Counted from the stretch's first letter, positions 28,653 to 37,758 are shown. The stretch: DNA of 64,000 nt from an uncultured Spirochaetaceae bacterium (GCA_944392985.1 CALXYL010000001.1:124001-188000); one strand, 5' to 3'. Made by a program: numbers and translations. The notes: generated by a model from the sequence alone, not told the origin.

Positions 28653-29087
28653 TCATTTCCTGATGACAATATAAGGCGGCTCTTCACCTGCTTTGAGCAG
28701 CTTCTCTATCTCCTTTGCTGAATATAGCCTGCCTTTGCCGATTCCGGGACAGCTCCTGCCTTCCCTCTCCCAGCTTTCCCTGCTCTCAAGGACATTCTTC
28801 CAGAATGGATATGTCCTGCACTGCAGCGGCCTTGCCTCATAGATTGCACAGCCTCTCTCCGTGAGCATTATGCAATCGTAATCCGAGCGTTCAAGAAGGG
28901 ATACAAGGCTGTATGATCCGAAATCCACAAGGCGGCAGCATTTCCTGATGAATTCCTCCTCAGTCATACCCATCGCACGGGATGCAGCCTCAATATCCTT
29001 CTTTGTCAGATAAACGTATCCCGGCTCTGCTGAGCAGCAGTAGCGGCACATGCGGCAATCGAATCTCAAACCATTATCGTAGAACAT
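28653..29087 (-). CDS. YkgJ-type cysteine-cluster protein
   Basis: The 144-residue protein has the family marks FDCRMCRYCCSAEPGYVYLT near the N-terminus, then CCRLVDFG, CIMLTERGCAIYEARPLQCRTYPFW in the middle, and CPGIGKG. These cysteines probably hold an iron-sulfur cluster or zinc. The cellular role of the family is not settled. Two ATGs (29090 and 29087) follow GAGG; the second has better spacing. The tRNA-Tyr terminator ends only about ten bases upstream, so expression is by leakage or an unseen promoter. Confidence 0.8.
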   Translation of the reverse strand: MFYDNGLRFDCRMCRYCCSAEPGYVYLTKKDIEAASRAMGMTEEEFIRKCCRLVDFGSYSLVSLLERSDYDCIMLTERGCAIYEARPLQCRTYPFWKNVLESRESWEREGRSCPGIGKGRLYSAKEIEKLLKAGEEPPYIVIRK

Positions 29088-29096
29088 CATACCTCA

Positions 29097-29122
29097 CGAA
29101 AAAACCTCCCGGTAACGGGAGG
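29097..29122 (-). terminator. Terminator of tRNA-Tyr
   Basis: CCTCCCG, loop TTAC, CGGGAGG and then TTTTTT on the minus strand, ten bases past the tRNA 3' end. Confidence 0.9.
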
Positions 29123-29132
29123 CATATGATTC

Positions 29133-29214
29133 TGGAGAGAGAAGGATTCGGACCTTCGAAGGCTTAGCCAACAGATTTACAGTCTGCCCCCTTTGACCGC
29201 TCGGGAACCTCTCC
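29133..29214 (-). tRNA. tRNA-Tyr (anticodon GTA)
   Basis: An 82-base class II tRNA with acceptor arms GGAGAGG and TCTCTCC, anticodon loop CTGTAAA (GTA), a long variable arm and a standard T-arm (GGTCCGAATCC). CCA is not encoded. GTA tRNA-Tyr is a substrate for the Tgt enzyme encoded at 6.3 kb. Confidence 0.95.
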
Positions 29215-29228
29215 ATAAAACCATTGGT

Positions 29229-29257
29229 ATTAAACAGGAAATGCCGACATTAGTCAA
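29229..29257 (-). promoter_or_regulatory. Promoter of tRNA-Tyr
   Basis: On the minus strand, TTGACT (29257-29252), a 17-base spacer and TTTAAT (29234-29229) lie about 15 bases before the tRNA. Confidence 0.75.
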
Positions 29258-29311
29258 TAGAATATGGGCACATTCCTTGAATAATATTCCAAGTATCTAC
29301 AATGAAAGGCA

Positions 29312-29791
29312 TTACTTCGGGAATTTCTCCTTCATGGCCTTCAGCACAGGCTCTGTTACCATGGAGGAGAAATCAGCGCCAAACGCAGCAAGCTCCTTGA
29401 TCTGCGATGATCTGATGAGGAAGTACCTGGAATCCGTAGGCATGAAAAGCACCTCCAGCTCAGGAAAGAGCTGCTTGTTCGTCATCGCCATCTCCAGCTC
29501 ATAGGAGAAATCACCGGCCCCACGAACGCCGCGGATCATCACGGAAATACCGTTGTTCCTTGCATAATCAACAGTAAGCCCTGAATGGACTGCATATACG
29601 ATATTGCTCGCATGGGGAATCGATGATCTGATCAGCTCAATCCTCTCCTCGGGTGAGAAGAGGGATTTCTTCGCGATATTGTCCGCGACGATCACATGGA
29701 GCTCATCGAAGAGCGCTGCCGCCCTCTCGATTATATTGATGTGCCCAAGAGTGGGAGGATCGAATGATCCTGGAAGGATGGCCCTCCTCAT
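29312..29791 (-). CDS. coaD: Phosphopantetheine adenylyltransferase
   Basis: CoaD makes dephospho-CoA from 4'-phosphopantetheine and ATP. The 159-residue protein has GSFDPPTLGHINII (HxGH-type T/HxGH motif) at the N-terminus, RGVRGAGDFSYELEMAMTN near residue 88, and SRYFLIRSSQIKELAAFGAD near residue 120 (ISSSxVRE-type). Length is typical. The start overlaps the stop of the upstream zinc-ribbon gene (ATGA). The pantothenate kinase coaX is at 39 kb. Confidence 0.95.
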   Translation of the reverse strand: MRRAILPGSFDPPTLGHINIIERAAALFDELHVIVADNIAKKSLFSPEERIELIRSSIPHASNIVYAVHSGLTVDYARNNGISVMIRGVRGAGDFSYELEMAMTNKQLFPELEVLFMPTDSRYFLIRSSQIKELAAFGADFSSMVTEPVLKAMKEKFPK

Positions 29792-30231
29792 TGGGCGCTC
29801 CTCAGGGATGAGATATACGCCTTCATCTCCTTCGTGTGCTCCGGGCTTTCAAACGGAATCTTCCTTATGATCACGCTGTGCCCTTCCTCATCCTTTCCGA
29901 TGAGAGCGAATGAACCGCTTCCGACATAGGAGACGCACTCACCCTCCTTCGGCTTCACCTCATCGGTGATACGCGAGAGGACGCAATCAAAATGAACATA
30001 GCTTCCATCCGAGGCAACAAGAGCAGATGCGATATTCTCGATTGTCTCACCGCAGTACGGGCATACAGGCCGAGGCTCCATGATCGTTCCGGGGCTTTCC
30101 ACCGGAATCGATGAATGATGCTCCCTCGGCTTGGGAACTCCCGCAACCTGATTGAGTGTAGAGAATCCAGAGATTCCGCCGCTCTTCCTCTTCTTCCGAT
30201 CCTTCTGCCTTGAAGGTTTCTGCTTTGCCAT
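29788..30231 (-). CDS. Small zinc-ribbon protein, function unknown
   Basis: The 147-residue protein starts with a very basic, lysine-rich stretch of about 18 residues, then has a CPYCGETI ... HFDCV cluster near residues 59-83 that probably binds zinc. The rest is small and beta-rich. The ATG at 30231 is 14 bases from the end of the rplS terminator T-run. A TACAAT box six bases before the ATG suggests a leaderless mRNA. It overlaps coaD by four bases. Confidence 0.65.
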   Translation of the reverse strand: MAKQKPSRQKDRKKRKSGGISGFSTLNQVAGVPKPREHHSSIPVESPGTIMEPRPVCPYCGETIENIASALVASDGSYVHFDCVLSRITDEVKPKEGECVSYVGSGSFALIGKDEEGHSVIIRKIPFESPEHTKEMKAYISSLRSAQ

Positions 30232-30246
30232 AGCAGGATTGTACCA
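30229..30246 (-). promoter_or_regulatory. Extended -10 promoter of the zinc-ribbon/coaD unit, apparently leaderless
   Basis: On the minus strand, TGG-TACAAT (TACAAT at 30243-30238) sits between the rplS terminator and the ATG at 30231, with six bases between box and ATG. Any -35 would fall in the terminator stem. Confidence 0.5.
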
Positions 30247-30275
30247 AAAAACAAACGGCAGGAAAATCCTGCCGT
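30245..30275 (-). terminator. Terminator of the ffh-rplS operon
   Basis: ACGGCAGGA, loop TTT, TCCTGCCGT, then TTGTTTTTT on the minus strand, just after the rplS stop. Confidence 0.9.
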
Positions 30276-30280
30276 CCATC

Positions 30281-30637
30281 TTACGCGTTCTTCCTGATGA
30301 GAAGCTCTGGTACCTTCGCGGCCTTTCCAACGCGGGAGCGAAGATAATACAGCTTGGCCCTTCTGACGCGGCCCCTTCTCACGACCTCGATCTTCTCGAT
30401 CCTGGGTGAGTGCAGCGGGAAGATCCTCTCGACACCTACACCATAGCTGATCTTCCTGACAACGAACGTCCTTCTGATGCCGGTATTGTTCTTTGCAATG
30501 ACAATACCCTCATAGACCTGGATCCTTTCCGTTGCTCCCTCAACGATCTTGAACGAAACACGAACGGTATCGCCGATGCTGAAATTCTCGGCGTTCTCCT
30601 TCATCTGCTTTGCTTCTACAGCTCTGATAATATCCAT
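30281..30637 (-). CDS. rplS: 50S ribosomal protein L19
   Basis: The 118-residue protein matches L19 in length and sequence ([29 protein letters not shown], then [33 protein letters not shown]). It sits at the subunit interface. ATG 30637 is chosen over the in-frame TTG at 30646 because GAGGAC is nine bases upstream. It overlaps the end of trmD and is the last gene of the operon. Confidence 0.97.
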   Translation of the reverse strand: MDIIRAVEAKQMKENAENFSIGDTVRVSFKIVEGATERIQVYEGIVIAKNNTGIRRTFVVRKISYGVGVERIFPLHSPRIEKIEVVRRGRVRRAKLYYLRSRVGKAAKVPELLIRKNA

Positions 30638-31374
30638 TCCTGACAAGTCCTCTTATCCTGTTCTAGTATCGACAGCAGTCGTTTCCGCTCCTCGATGCTG
30701 AGAGAGGCATCTGAGAGCAGGTCAGGCCGGTTGAGCATCGTTTTCTCCAGCCTGCGGTCACATCGCCATTGGGTAATATGGCCATGGTGACCGGTTAATA
30801 ATACATCTGGCACGGATTTAGTGCAATACCTATATGGCCTTGTATATTGAGGATATTCAAGAAGTCCATCACTGAAGCTCTCATCCTCAAGGCTCTCGGA
30901 GGCTATGACGCCTGGAATCAGGCGGAAAAGCGCATCGATTATGACGACAGCCGCGCTCTCCCCCGAGGAAAGAACATAGTCACCGATCGATATCTCATCT
31001 GTGACGTATGTATCGATCACGCGCTGATCAAGCCCTTCATAATGGCCGCAGATGAAGAAGAGCTCCTTCTCCTGGGAAAGAGAATAGGCATATTCCTCCG
31101 TAAGGAGCCTGCCTGAAGGAGTGGGGAATACAACCCGCTTTCCGCTGGCCCCCTCGGCCTCAAGCGCCTTCGATATCGGATCCGGCATCAGGACCATCCC
31201 TGCCCCGCCGCCGTATGGTATATCATCAGTTTTCTTATGCACGCCCTCGGCATAATCCCTGAAATCGACGATGCGATACTCTATGATCCCCTTCTCCACC
31301 GCCCTCTTCATTATGGAGGAAAGGAAGAATGGCTCGACCATAGCTGGAAAGAGCGTGAAAACAGTTATCTTCAT
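30616..31374 (-). CDS. trmD: tRNA (guanine(37)-N1)-methyltransferase
   Basis: TrmD adds the m1G37 methyl that prevents frameshifting. The 252-residue protein has the trefoil-knot SPOUT features [16 protein letters not shown] near residue 80, [15 protein letters not shown] near residue 108, and [29 protein letters not shown] near residue 130. It overlaps rimM by four bases. Confidence 0.96.
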   Translation of the reverse strand: MKITVFTLFPAMVEPFFLSSIMKRAVEKGIIEYRIVDFRDYAEGVHKKTDDIPYGGGAGMVLMPDPISKALEAEGASGKRVVFPTPSGRLLTEEYAYSLSQEKELFFICGHYEGLDQRVIDTYVTDEISIGDYVLSSGESAAVVIIDALFRLIPGVIASESLEDESFSDGLLEYPQYTRPYRYCTKSVPDVLLTGHHGHITQWRCDRRLEKTMLNRPDLLSDASLSIEERKRLLSILEQDKRTCQEWILSEL

Positions 31375-31877
31375 AGATCCATGAGCTCTCCCATGAGAAG
31401 CTCAATCGTTCCATTTGCGAAGTCAGGCTTCGAGACGAACACAGGAAGGTATGGAACGAGGTAGATGCGACCGTTCCGCCTGACCTGGAGAAGCATCGCC
31501 TGTGCTCCATCGGAGACATCGACGATCTCTCCGACCTTCTCCGAATTGAAAACAACATCGAGACCATAGAGGTCTGCAATGTAGAACTCCCCCTTCCCAA
31601 GCGGCCTGGCATCACGGCGATGGACCTTCATCACCGAGCCAGAAAGCCCCCTCGCGCTCTCCGGCGTCTCATAGCCAGAGAACTTCATAAGGAACAGGTC
31701 TCCGTCACTGCGGACTGCAGAAACGGAAAGAAGCCTCTCCTTCCCGTCAGGAAGGACAGCAACAGCCTCCTTGAGCTTCTTCAGATGATCATAATCCCCT
31801 GAAAGGGAATAGACCCTGAGAAAGCCATGGACGCCATGTGTCCTTCCTATGGTGGCGGTTGAGAGAAGCTCCTGCAT
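31371..31877 (-). CDS. rimM: Ribosome maturation factor RimM
   Basis: RimM helps mature the 30S head. The 168-residue protein begins with TIGRTHGVHGFLRVYSLSGD, the usual RimM N-terminal motif, and has a PRC-barrel C-terminal half (GEFYIADLYGLDVV and LVPYLPVFVSKPDF). It starts at the khpA stop and overlaps trmD. Confidence 0.92.
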   Translation of the reverse strand: MQELLSTATIGRTHGVHGFLRVYSLSGDYDHLKKLKEAVAVLPDGKERLLSVSAVRSDGDLFLMKFSGYETPESARGLSGSVMKVHRRDARPLGKGEFYIADLYGLDVVFNSEKVGEIVDVSDGAQAMLLQVRRNGRIYLVPYLPVFVSKPDFANGTIELLMGELMDL

Positions 31878-32110
31878 CAGTCGAGGATCTCCAGAACGGC
31901 ACGCTTTCCATCGCGCGTAGCGGAGGCTGACAGGATCGTCCTGATGGCCTTCGCGATGCGGCCCTGCTTGCCGATCACCTTGCCAACATCACCTTCAGCG
32001 ACATGAAGCTCAAGTATGGTCGATTTCTCGCCTTCTATCACATTCACAGTCACTTCATCCGGCTGGTCAACAAGGCTCCTGACCATGAATTCCACAAGTT
32101 CCTTTTCCAT
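31877..32110 (-). CDS. khpA: KH-domain RNA-binding protein KhpA
   Basis: The 77-residue protein is a single KH domain with the GxxG loop GKVIGKQGRIAKAIR near residue 42. KhpA usually pairs with KhpB/Jag to regulate RNA and cell elongation. Its place between rpsP and rimM is the conserved one. Confidence 0.93.
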   Translation of the reverse strand: MEKELVEFMVRSLVDQPDEVTVNVIEGEKSTILELHVAEGDVGKVIGKQGRIAKAIRTILSASATRDGKRAVLEILD

Positions 32111-32124
32111 AGGCCCTCCTGGAA

Positions 32125-32385
32125 TCAGTCGTGCTTACGGATGATCTGGATACCCTGGGAATTGAGAAGATCCTTGACAGTCGGCGAAACGACGACACCC
32201 TTGCCAAGCCACTCCTTGATCTTTTCCTCATTGAGAGTGACCTGGTTCTCAGCCTCAACCGGGCGGTATGTCCCGACCTCGTCGATTGTCTTGGATGACG
32301 CTGCAAGGCGGCTGTCCTGTACGACGACCCTGTAATAAGGTCTCTTCTTCGTTCCGAAGCGCTTAAGTCTCATTGTTGTGCTCAC
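32125..32385 (-). CDS. rpsP: 30S ribosomal protein S16
   Basis: The 86-residue protein has the S16 pattern RLKRFGTKKRPYYRVVVQDSR and a length typical of the family. GTG 32385 is the start because AAGGAG is six bases upstream; the ATG four codons later would also give a plausible protein. Confidence 0.96.
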   Translation of the reverse strand: MSTTMRLKRFGTKKRPYYRVVVQDSRLAASSKTIDEVGTYRPVEAENQVTLNEEKIKEWLGKGVVVSPTVKDLLNSQGIQIIRKHD

Positions 32386-32411
32386 GGTATTCTCCTTATA
32401 CTGCTTGAAAG

Positions 32412-33746
32412 CTACATGCCGAACTGCTTCAGCATCGCAGCCTGTAATTTCCTGTTCGTCATCATCTTCTTCATCATAAGGCGGGACTTCTCGAATTTCT
32501 TCAGAAGCCTGTTGACCTCAGCAACAGAGGTTCCTGATCCCCTTGCGATCCTCTTCCTCCTGGATGGTCCGATGATCCTGTAATTTCCCCTCTCGAAGCG
32601 TGTCATGGAGCGGATAATCGCTTTCTCCTTCTCCATTTCCTCGAGGTGGAGATCCTCCTCCGAGATATTCCCCTTAGCCCCCGGAATCATCTCAAGCAGC
32701 TTATCAGGGGATCCCATCTTCTTGAGATTCTCCAGCTGGTCAAGGTAATCCTGGAGATCGAAGGTATTCTTCTCCATCTTGCGCTGAAGCCGTTCTGCTT
32801 CAGCGGCATCAAACTGCTCCTGCGCCTTCTCGACGAGGGATACAACATCCCCCATGCCGAGTATACGCGTTGCGATCCTCTCCGGATGGAATACCTCAAG
32901 GTCCTCCATCTTCTCGCCGGTTCCGATGAATTTGATCGGCTTGCCAACAACGGAGCGCAGCGATAACGCCGCACCGCCCCTGGTATCGGAATCGAACTTC
33001 GTCAGGATGACGCCGGAAATACCGACCTTCTCCTCGAATTCCTTCGCGATATCAACAGCGCTCTGACCTGTCATCGCATCCGCCACAAAGAGCGTCTCAT
33101 CAGGTCTCGAGACCTTAGCAACGCGCTGTATCTCCTCCATCAGCGTCTCATCGAGGTGCATACGTCCGGAGGTATCGATTATGACGGTATCTATAAGATC
33201 ATGCTTTGCCTTTGAGATGGCGGCCTCTGCGACCTTTGCAGGATCCTTCTCGCCGGGAATCGTGAAAACCGGAACACCAGCCTTCTCTCCCAGCACCTGA
33301 AGCTGCATGATCGCTGCGGGCCTTACGAGGTCAGCTGCAACGAGCATTACACGCCGACCATCCTTCTTCAGGCGATACGCCAGCTTATGGGCAGCTGTCG
33401 TCTTTCCTGAACCCTGAAGGCCCATCAGGAGGATAACGGATGTCGCATCCTTTCCCTTGAGGTTGAGGGCAGTGCTGCCTGTCCCGCCAAGAAGCTCGAC
33501 CATCTTATCATAGACGATCTTCGTGAACTGCTGTCCCGGATCAACCGATGCAAGAACCTTCTCACCGAGGGCTTCATCAAGCGTGGAGTTGACAAAGCGC
33601 CTGACGACCCGGAGATTGACATCAGCATCAAGGAGGGCTTCCTTGATCTCATCGACTGCGTCGCGGACGTTCTTCTCCGAGATCTTCCCCTTGCCGGCAA
33701 GGGTTCTCATAATACCTGTGAATTTTCCTGCTATACTATCAAACAT
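32412..33746 (-). CDS. ffh: Signal recognition particle protein Ffh
   Basis: Ffh binds signal sequences and 4.5S RNA and delivers ribosomes to FtsY. The 444-residue protein has the N domain, the G domain (GLQGSGKTTAAHKLA, DTSGRMHLDE, TKFDSDTRGG), and a methionine-rich M domain ending with QAAMLKQFGM. A strong promoter lies 33 bases upstream, so the ffh-rpsP-khpA-rimM-trmD-rplS operon probably starts here. The SRP RNA is not in the window. Confidence 0.97.
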   Translation of the reverse strand: MFDSIAGKFTGIMRTLAGKGKISEKNVRDAVDEIKEALLDADVNLRVVRRFVNSTLDEALGEKVLASVDPGQQFTKIVYDKMVELLGGTGSTALNLKGKDATSVILLMGLQGSGKTTAAHKLAYRLKKDGRRVMLVAADLVRPAAIMQLQVLGEKAGVPVFTIPGEKDPAKVAEAAISKAKHDLIDTVIIDTSGRMHLDETLMEEIQRVAKVSRPDETLFVADAMTGQSAVDIAKEFEEKVGISGVILTKFDSDTRGGAALSLRSVVGKPIKFIGTGEKMEDLEVFHPERIATRILGMGDVVSLVEKAQEQFDAAEAERLQRKMEKNTFDLQDYLDQLENLKKMGSPDKLLEMIPGAKGNISEEDLHLEEMEKEKAIIRSMTRFERGNYRIIGPSRRKRIARGSGTSVAEVNRLLKKFEKSRLMMKKMMTNRKLQAAMLKQFGM

Positions 33747-33778
33747 CGTGTTTCCGAGCCGAAATACCAGCCTTTATG

Positions 33779-33807
33779 CTTATACAATATCGACGTGGTG
33801 CTGTCAA
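33779..33807 (-). promoter_or_regulatory. Strong sigma-70 promoter of the ffh operon
   Basis: On the minus strand, a perfect TTGACA (33807-33802), a 17-base spacer and TATAAG (33784-33779) lie between smc and ffh. Confidence 0.85.
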
Positions 33808-33809
33808 TC

Positions 33810-36641
33810 TCAGAGCCTCCTTCCTTCACTGTCGAATTCGGCCTCTGTATCATCATCATTGAGGATAACCGGCTTGCCTTCCACCCTGCCAAGACGATAG
33901 CTGACTGTCTTTGACACACCCTTCTCCTCCTGAGTGACACCGAGAAGCGTTTCCGCGCCTGTGACAGTATGCTTGTTATGGGTGATGATGATGAACTGGC
34001 TTGACTCGCCGAAATCAGCAAGCACATCAAGGAAGAACCCGACGTTCTTGTCATCAAGGGCGGCATCAAGCTCATCCAGGATGCAGAACGGAGACGGCTT
34101 TACCTGATAGGTTGCGAAGAGCAATGCGACAGCTGTCATGCTCCTTTCCCCTCCGGAGAGAAGGGAAAGCGTCACGAGCTTCTTTCCTGGCGGCTGGGCG
34201 AAGATATCGATGCCGGAAGTCAGTACATTCTCTGGATCCTCCAGCGTCAGCTTTGCAACTCCTCCGCCGAAAAGCCTCGTGAACATCGACTGGAAGTTAT
34301 CGCTTATTTCAGTATAGGTCTGCAGGAACAGCTCCTTTGCCTTGTCCTCTATCTCTGTCAGAACCTTCTCAAGGTCGATCCTGGCCTTGTTCAGATCATC
34401 CAGATGCTTTGCGTAGAAGTCGAACTGCTCCTTCGCGGCGTTGTAGTCATCCTCTGCAAGGTAGTTGACAGTGCCTAACTTCTCAAGCTCCTTCTTCGTC
34501 TCAGAGAGCTCATTCATCAGAAGGGTGTCATCAGGAAGCTCCTCCTCTTCCATCACCTTCTGGAATTCCCCGAGATTGCGGGAATAGGTCGCAAAGAAGG
34601 AATCGACGACATTCTTTATAAGCTCATCGGTGGAATTGATGTTAGCAGTCTGCTCTGAGAGTATCCTGTTCTGCTCTGCAAGGCTGCGGAAGGCTGCATC
34701 CTTCTCCCCTCGCTTCTGCTGCAGCGCCTGGCTCAGATCCTGAACCCCCTTCCTCATTCCATCAAGCGCGGCTCCTGATGACTGGAACTCCCTCTTCATC
34801 CCGGCCTTGCGCTCCTCCTCTTCCCTGATCCTGTCATTGAGATCCTGGACAAGCTCCCTGTCATGCTCTGAGTCGATTATCGAGGATTCGATGCTGTTTT
34901 CCTTCTCCTCTATGGAGGCGATGAGGTTCTGAAGAGACTCCTTGGCAACCTCTATATTCCGGAGGACGGATGAATAGTGATCCTTCTGCTGATCATGTGT
35001 CTGGGAAAGGGAATCGACATCAGTGCGGAGGATCTGGATCTCGTTCCTTTCCGCCTGTATGGCGGCTCTGTTCCTCTGGCTCTGGGCACGGATCTCCGTC
35101 TCCTTCGCCTCTATGCCGCGCTTGCGGCTGATGAGACCGTCGGAGGAAAGGAGGCTGTCAACGACAGGAGGTATCGATGCCTTGTATGCCTGATACAGCT
35201 CTATCAGATGATCGATATACCCATAAAGGCGAGAGAAGTCCTTCTCCGCGATCTCCCTGGAGATAAGGGCCTCCTCCTTGAGCGAGGAAAGGAATGAAAG
35301 GCGATTGGATATCACGCCCTTTGCTTCCTCCGCGGCTGCAAGGAACTCCCTATCCGCCTTGTCACGCCTCTCCCCGGAATATGCAGTGTCGGTATTCGCG
35401 TCGATTTCAGAGATGAGATCCTCGATTACAGCCTTGAGCTCCTCTGTCAGAGATGCAAGCTCGCTGTCGAATGCGGCATCCTTTTCCTCCCTCTCCTGGA
35501 CATCCTTCTCAAGGAAGGAGATGCGGGCTTTCTTCTCCTCGATCATCTTCATGATGGCTGTGATCTGCCCAAGCTCCTCATCAGCCATCTCCTGCTTCTC
35601 TGAAATGCTCTCCTCAAGATCTTCCCTCTCCGAGGAAAGCCTCTCGACAATACTCCGCATCCCGGCAATGCGATCATCGGCGGTCTTGAGCCTCGCCGCC
35701 GCCTCCTGGAAGCTCTCCGTCCAGTGGTTGATCCTCTCATCTGAGAGATTGATTTCACCCTCGATGCGATTGAGCGCGATCTGTGCGTTGTAGAGCGCCT
35801 CGTTCTCCGCTTTCAGTCGTTCCGAATCCTCAGCAATCTCCGTCTCAAGAGATGCCATAAGCGTCTGGAGCCTATCGATCTCCTTTTCGGCATTGGCCTT
35901 CCATTCCGCCCTCTTGTCCTTCATCATGGAGTACGTCCTGATGCGGGCAAGGTTGTAGCGGACATCGAGATCGAATACGCGGCTGTTGAGCTCGCGGGCT
36001 TTCTTCACCTTCTCAGCCTGGCTTCTGGAGCGGTCGCACGCACGCCTCGCATCATTGTAGGAACGAGTGATGTCCTCGATGTTCTGCGCAGTCTTTTCCA
36101 GGTCAAGCTCCGCACGATGGCACTGCTCCTTATAGCGGGAAATCCCGGCAGCCTCCTCGAAAAGATAGCGTCTGTCCTCTGGCTTCGTGGAAAGGATCTG
36201 GTCGATTTTGCCTTGCTCTAGGATCGAGTAGGCGCTCTTTCCTACTCCTGTATCAAAGAAGAGCTCCCTGACATTCTTCAGAAGGCAGCGCTGCCCATTG
36301 ATGAAGTATTCATTCTCGCCCGCCCTGAAGTATCTGCGCTTGATCGCGACCTCTGCCAGATCTGTGGGAAGCTGGTGCTCTGTGTTGTCTATCGTCAGCT
36401 CAACCTCGGCAAAAGGCATGGGCTTCCTGAGCTCAGTGCCGTTGAAGATGACATCCTCCATCTTGCCCGCTCTAAGCGATTTGGTGCTTTTCTCCCCCAG
36501 TACCCACTTGATTGAATCGACGATGTTCGACTTGCCGCATCCATTCGGGCCAAGAAGGGCCGTGATGCCATCAGCGAAGTCGATATGGGTCCTGTCAGCA
36601 AAGCTCTTGAAGCCGTAGATATCGAGAGACTTGAGAAACAA
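33810..36641 (-). CDS. smc: SMC chromosome-segregation ATPase, short form without visible hinge
   Basis: The 943-residue protein has the SMC head halves: Walker A GPNGCGKSNIVDSIKWVLGE near residue 32 and, at the C-terminus, the signature LSGGERSMTAVALLFA and Walker B FCILDELDAALDD. Between them is almost continuous coiled coil. Typical bacterial SMC is about 1,150-1,200 residues with a globular hinge of about 150 residues in the middle; none is seen here, only a short break near residues 420-510. ScpA and ScpB are both encoded at 14-16 kb. TTG 36641 follows AGGAGGG. Confidence 0.9.
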   Translation of the reverse strand: MFLKSLDIYGFKSFADRTHIDFADGITALLGPNGCGKSNIVDSIKWVLGEKSTKSLRAGKMEDVIFNGTELRKPMPFAEVELTIDNTEHQLPTDLAEVAIKRRYFRAGENEYFINGQRCLLKNVRELFFDTGVGKSAYSILEQGKIDQILSTKPEDRRYLFEEAAGISRYKEQCHRAELDLEKTAQNIEDITRSYNDARRACDRSRSQAEKVKKARELNSRVFDLDVRYNLARIRTYSMMKDKRAEWKANAEKEIDRLQTLMASLETEIAEDSERLKAENEALYNAQIALNRIEGEINLSDERINHWTESFQEAAARLKTADDRIAGMRSIVERLSSEREDLEESISEKQEMADEELGQITAIMKMIEEKKARISFLEKDVQEREEKDAAFDSELASLTEELKAVIEDLISEIDANTDTAYSGERRDKADREFLAAAEEAKGVISNRLSFLSSLKEEALISREIAEKDFSRLYGYIDHLIELYQAYKASIPPVVDSLLSSDGLISRKRGIEAKETEIRAQSQRNRAAIQAERNEIQILRTDVDSLSQTHDQQKDHYSSVLRNIEVAKESLQNLIASIEEKENSIESSIIDSEHDRELVQDLNDRIREEEERKAGMKREFQSSGAALDGMRKGVQDLSQALQQKRGEKDAAFRSLAEQNRILSEQTANINSTDELIKNVVDSFFATYSRNLGEFQKVMEEEELPDDTLLMNELSETKKELEKLGTVNYLAEDDYNAAKEQFDFYAKHLDDLNKARIDLEKVLTEIEDKAKELFLQTYTEISDNFQSMFTRLFGGGVAKLTLEDPENVLTSGIDIFAQPPGKKLVTLSLLSGGERSMTAVALLFATYQVKPSPFCILDELDAALDDKNVGFFLDVLADFGESSQFIIITHNKHTVTGAETLLGVTQEEKGVSKTVSYRLGRVEGKPVILNDDDTEAEFDSEGRRL

Positions 36642-36672
36642 GCTCTACCCTCCTTGAAACAGAATCCCGTTG

Positions 36673-36681
36673 ATTATAGCA
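36673..36681 (-). promoter_or_regulatory. Extended -10 promoter of smc
   Basis: TGC-TATAAT on the minus strand (TATAAT at 36678-36673) lies 31 bases before the smc TTG. It overlaps the region just before the divergent rnhB start, so the two genes may compete for polymerase. Confidence 0.55.
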
Positions 36682-36684
36682 TCT

Positions 36685-37311
36685 ATGGCAATTATGGAAA
36701 ACGGGCTTTTCGATTCACTGCCAGAGGCGGATGATGGCATCATATGCGGCGCAGATGAAGCAGGACGCGGACCGCTTGCAGGCCCTGTGACTGCCGCTGC
36801 CGTCGTGCTCCCGCCAGACTTCCCGGTAGAGATCCTGAATGACTCCAAGAGGATGTCTGAAAAGGAGCGTGATGAAGCTGCTGCCATCATCAGGGAAAAG
36901 GCTGTGGCGTGGGCAATCACATCCGTAAGCCACATAGTGATCGACAGGATAAACATCCTGCAGTCCTCCATGGAAGCGATGGCGAGATCACTGAGGAAGG
37001 TCATGGAAAGGACACATGTCGACACCTTCCTCGTTGACGGGAACAGAATACCCGATGTCCCTATCCCATGCAGAGCTATCGTCAAGGGTGACAGCAAGGT
37101 GCCAGAGATCATGGCAGCCTCCATACTTGCCAAGACGGAAAGGGACCGACTGATGGTACTCTGCGGCAGGAAGTGGCCCTCCTATGGCTTTGAAAAGCAC
37201 AAGGGCTATCCGACAGCAGAGCATCGGAAGGCCATACTCAAATACGGCCCATCCCCTATAGAAAGGCTCTCATTCCATGTCGGAGAGGATAAGGAGCAGA
37301 GCCTATTCTGA
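36685..37311 (+). CDS. rnhB: Ribonuclease HII
   Basis: RNase HII nicks RNA in RNA-DNA hybrids and single ribonucleotides in DNA. The 208-residue protein has the catalytic GADEAGRGPLAGP motif near residue 23, DSKRMSEKER near residue 53, and DGN / SILAKTERDR segments downstream. ATG 36685 gives a normal length. No ribosome site precedes it, and a GATTAT box lies seven bases upstream, so this mRNA may also lack a leader (weak evidence). It converges with the PUR-domain gene, overlapping by nine bases. Confidence 0.95.
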   Translation: MAIMENGLFDSLPEADDGIICGADEAGRGPLAGPVTAAAVVLPPDFPVEILNDSKRMSEKERDEAAAIIREKAVAWAITSVSHIVIDRINILQSSMEAMARSLRKVMERTHVDTFLVDGNRIPDVPIPCRAIVKGDSKVPEIMAASILAKTERDRLMVLCGRKWPSYGFEKHKGYPTAEHRKAILKYGPSPIERLSFHVGEDKEQSLF

Positions 37312-37605
37312 ATCCTTCCTCGCATCTCCTCCGCGCTGCCTCCGCATCGAGAAAGAGGAACGCTCCTTCCTTGTACCATGCATCTTTATGTAATCAATGG
37401 ATTTCTGGAACTCCTTGATGAATTCGCCCATATCCTCCTGATAGACGATGATGGACTGCCTGAGGAAGCGGCCTTCCGTGTCTGTCGGCCTTGACTCCAC
37501 GACATTGAGGAAGAGATCACCGTAGATGTTCTCCTTCACATTGAAGAAATACGTCCTGTCATCCTTGACCAGCTTTGTCGAGAATACCTCACCACGCTCA
37601 CCCAT
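37303..37605 (-). CDS. PUR-domain nucleic-acid-binding protein (DUF3276/BpuR-like)
   Basis: The 100-residue protein begins MGERGEVFSTKLV and contains DRTYFFNVKENIYGDLFLNVVESR and the SIIVYQEDMGEFIKEFQKSIDYI segment, which fits the bacterial PUR-alpha-like family. In Borrelia burgdorferi the homologue (BpuR) binds DNA and RNA and regulates genes. ATG 37605 is chosen since the longer frame overlaps a terminator and tRNA-Gly. The tail is basic, which may extend the nucleic-acid surface. Confidence 0.8.
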   Translation of the reverse strand: MGERGEVFSTKLVKDDRTYFFNVKENIYGDLFLNVVESRPTDTEGRFLRQSIIVYQEDMGEFIKEFQKSIDYIKMHGTRKERSSFSMRRQRGGDARKDSE

Positions 37606-37650
37606 ATGGCTCCTCCGTTGCGAATCATCAGAAAATCTTCCGCTTCCTGA

Positions 37651-37678
37651 AAGAAAAGCTCCTTTCACTGAAAGGAGC
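37651..37678 (-). terminator. Terminator of tRNA-Gly
   Basis: GCTCCTTTC, loop AGT, GAAAGGAGC and then TTTTCTT on the minus strand. Confidence 0.85.
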
Positions 37679-37686
37679 GGAAGTGA

Positions 37687-37758
<72 letters not shown>

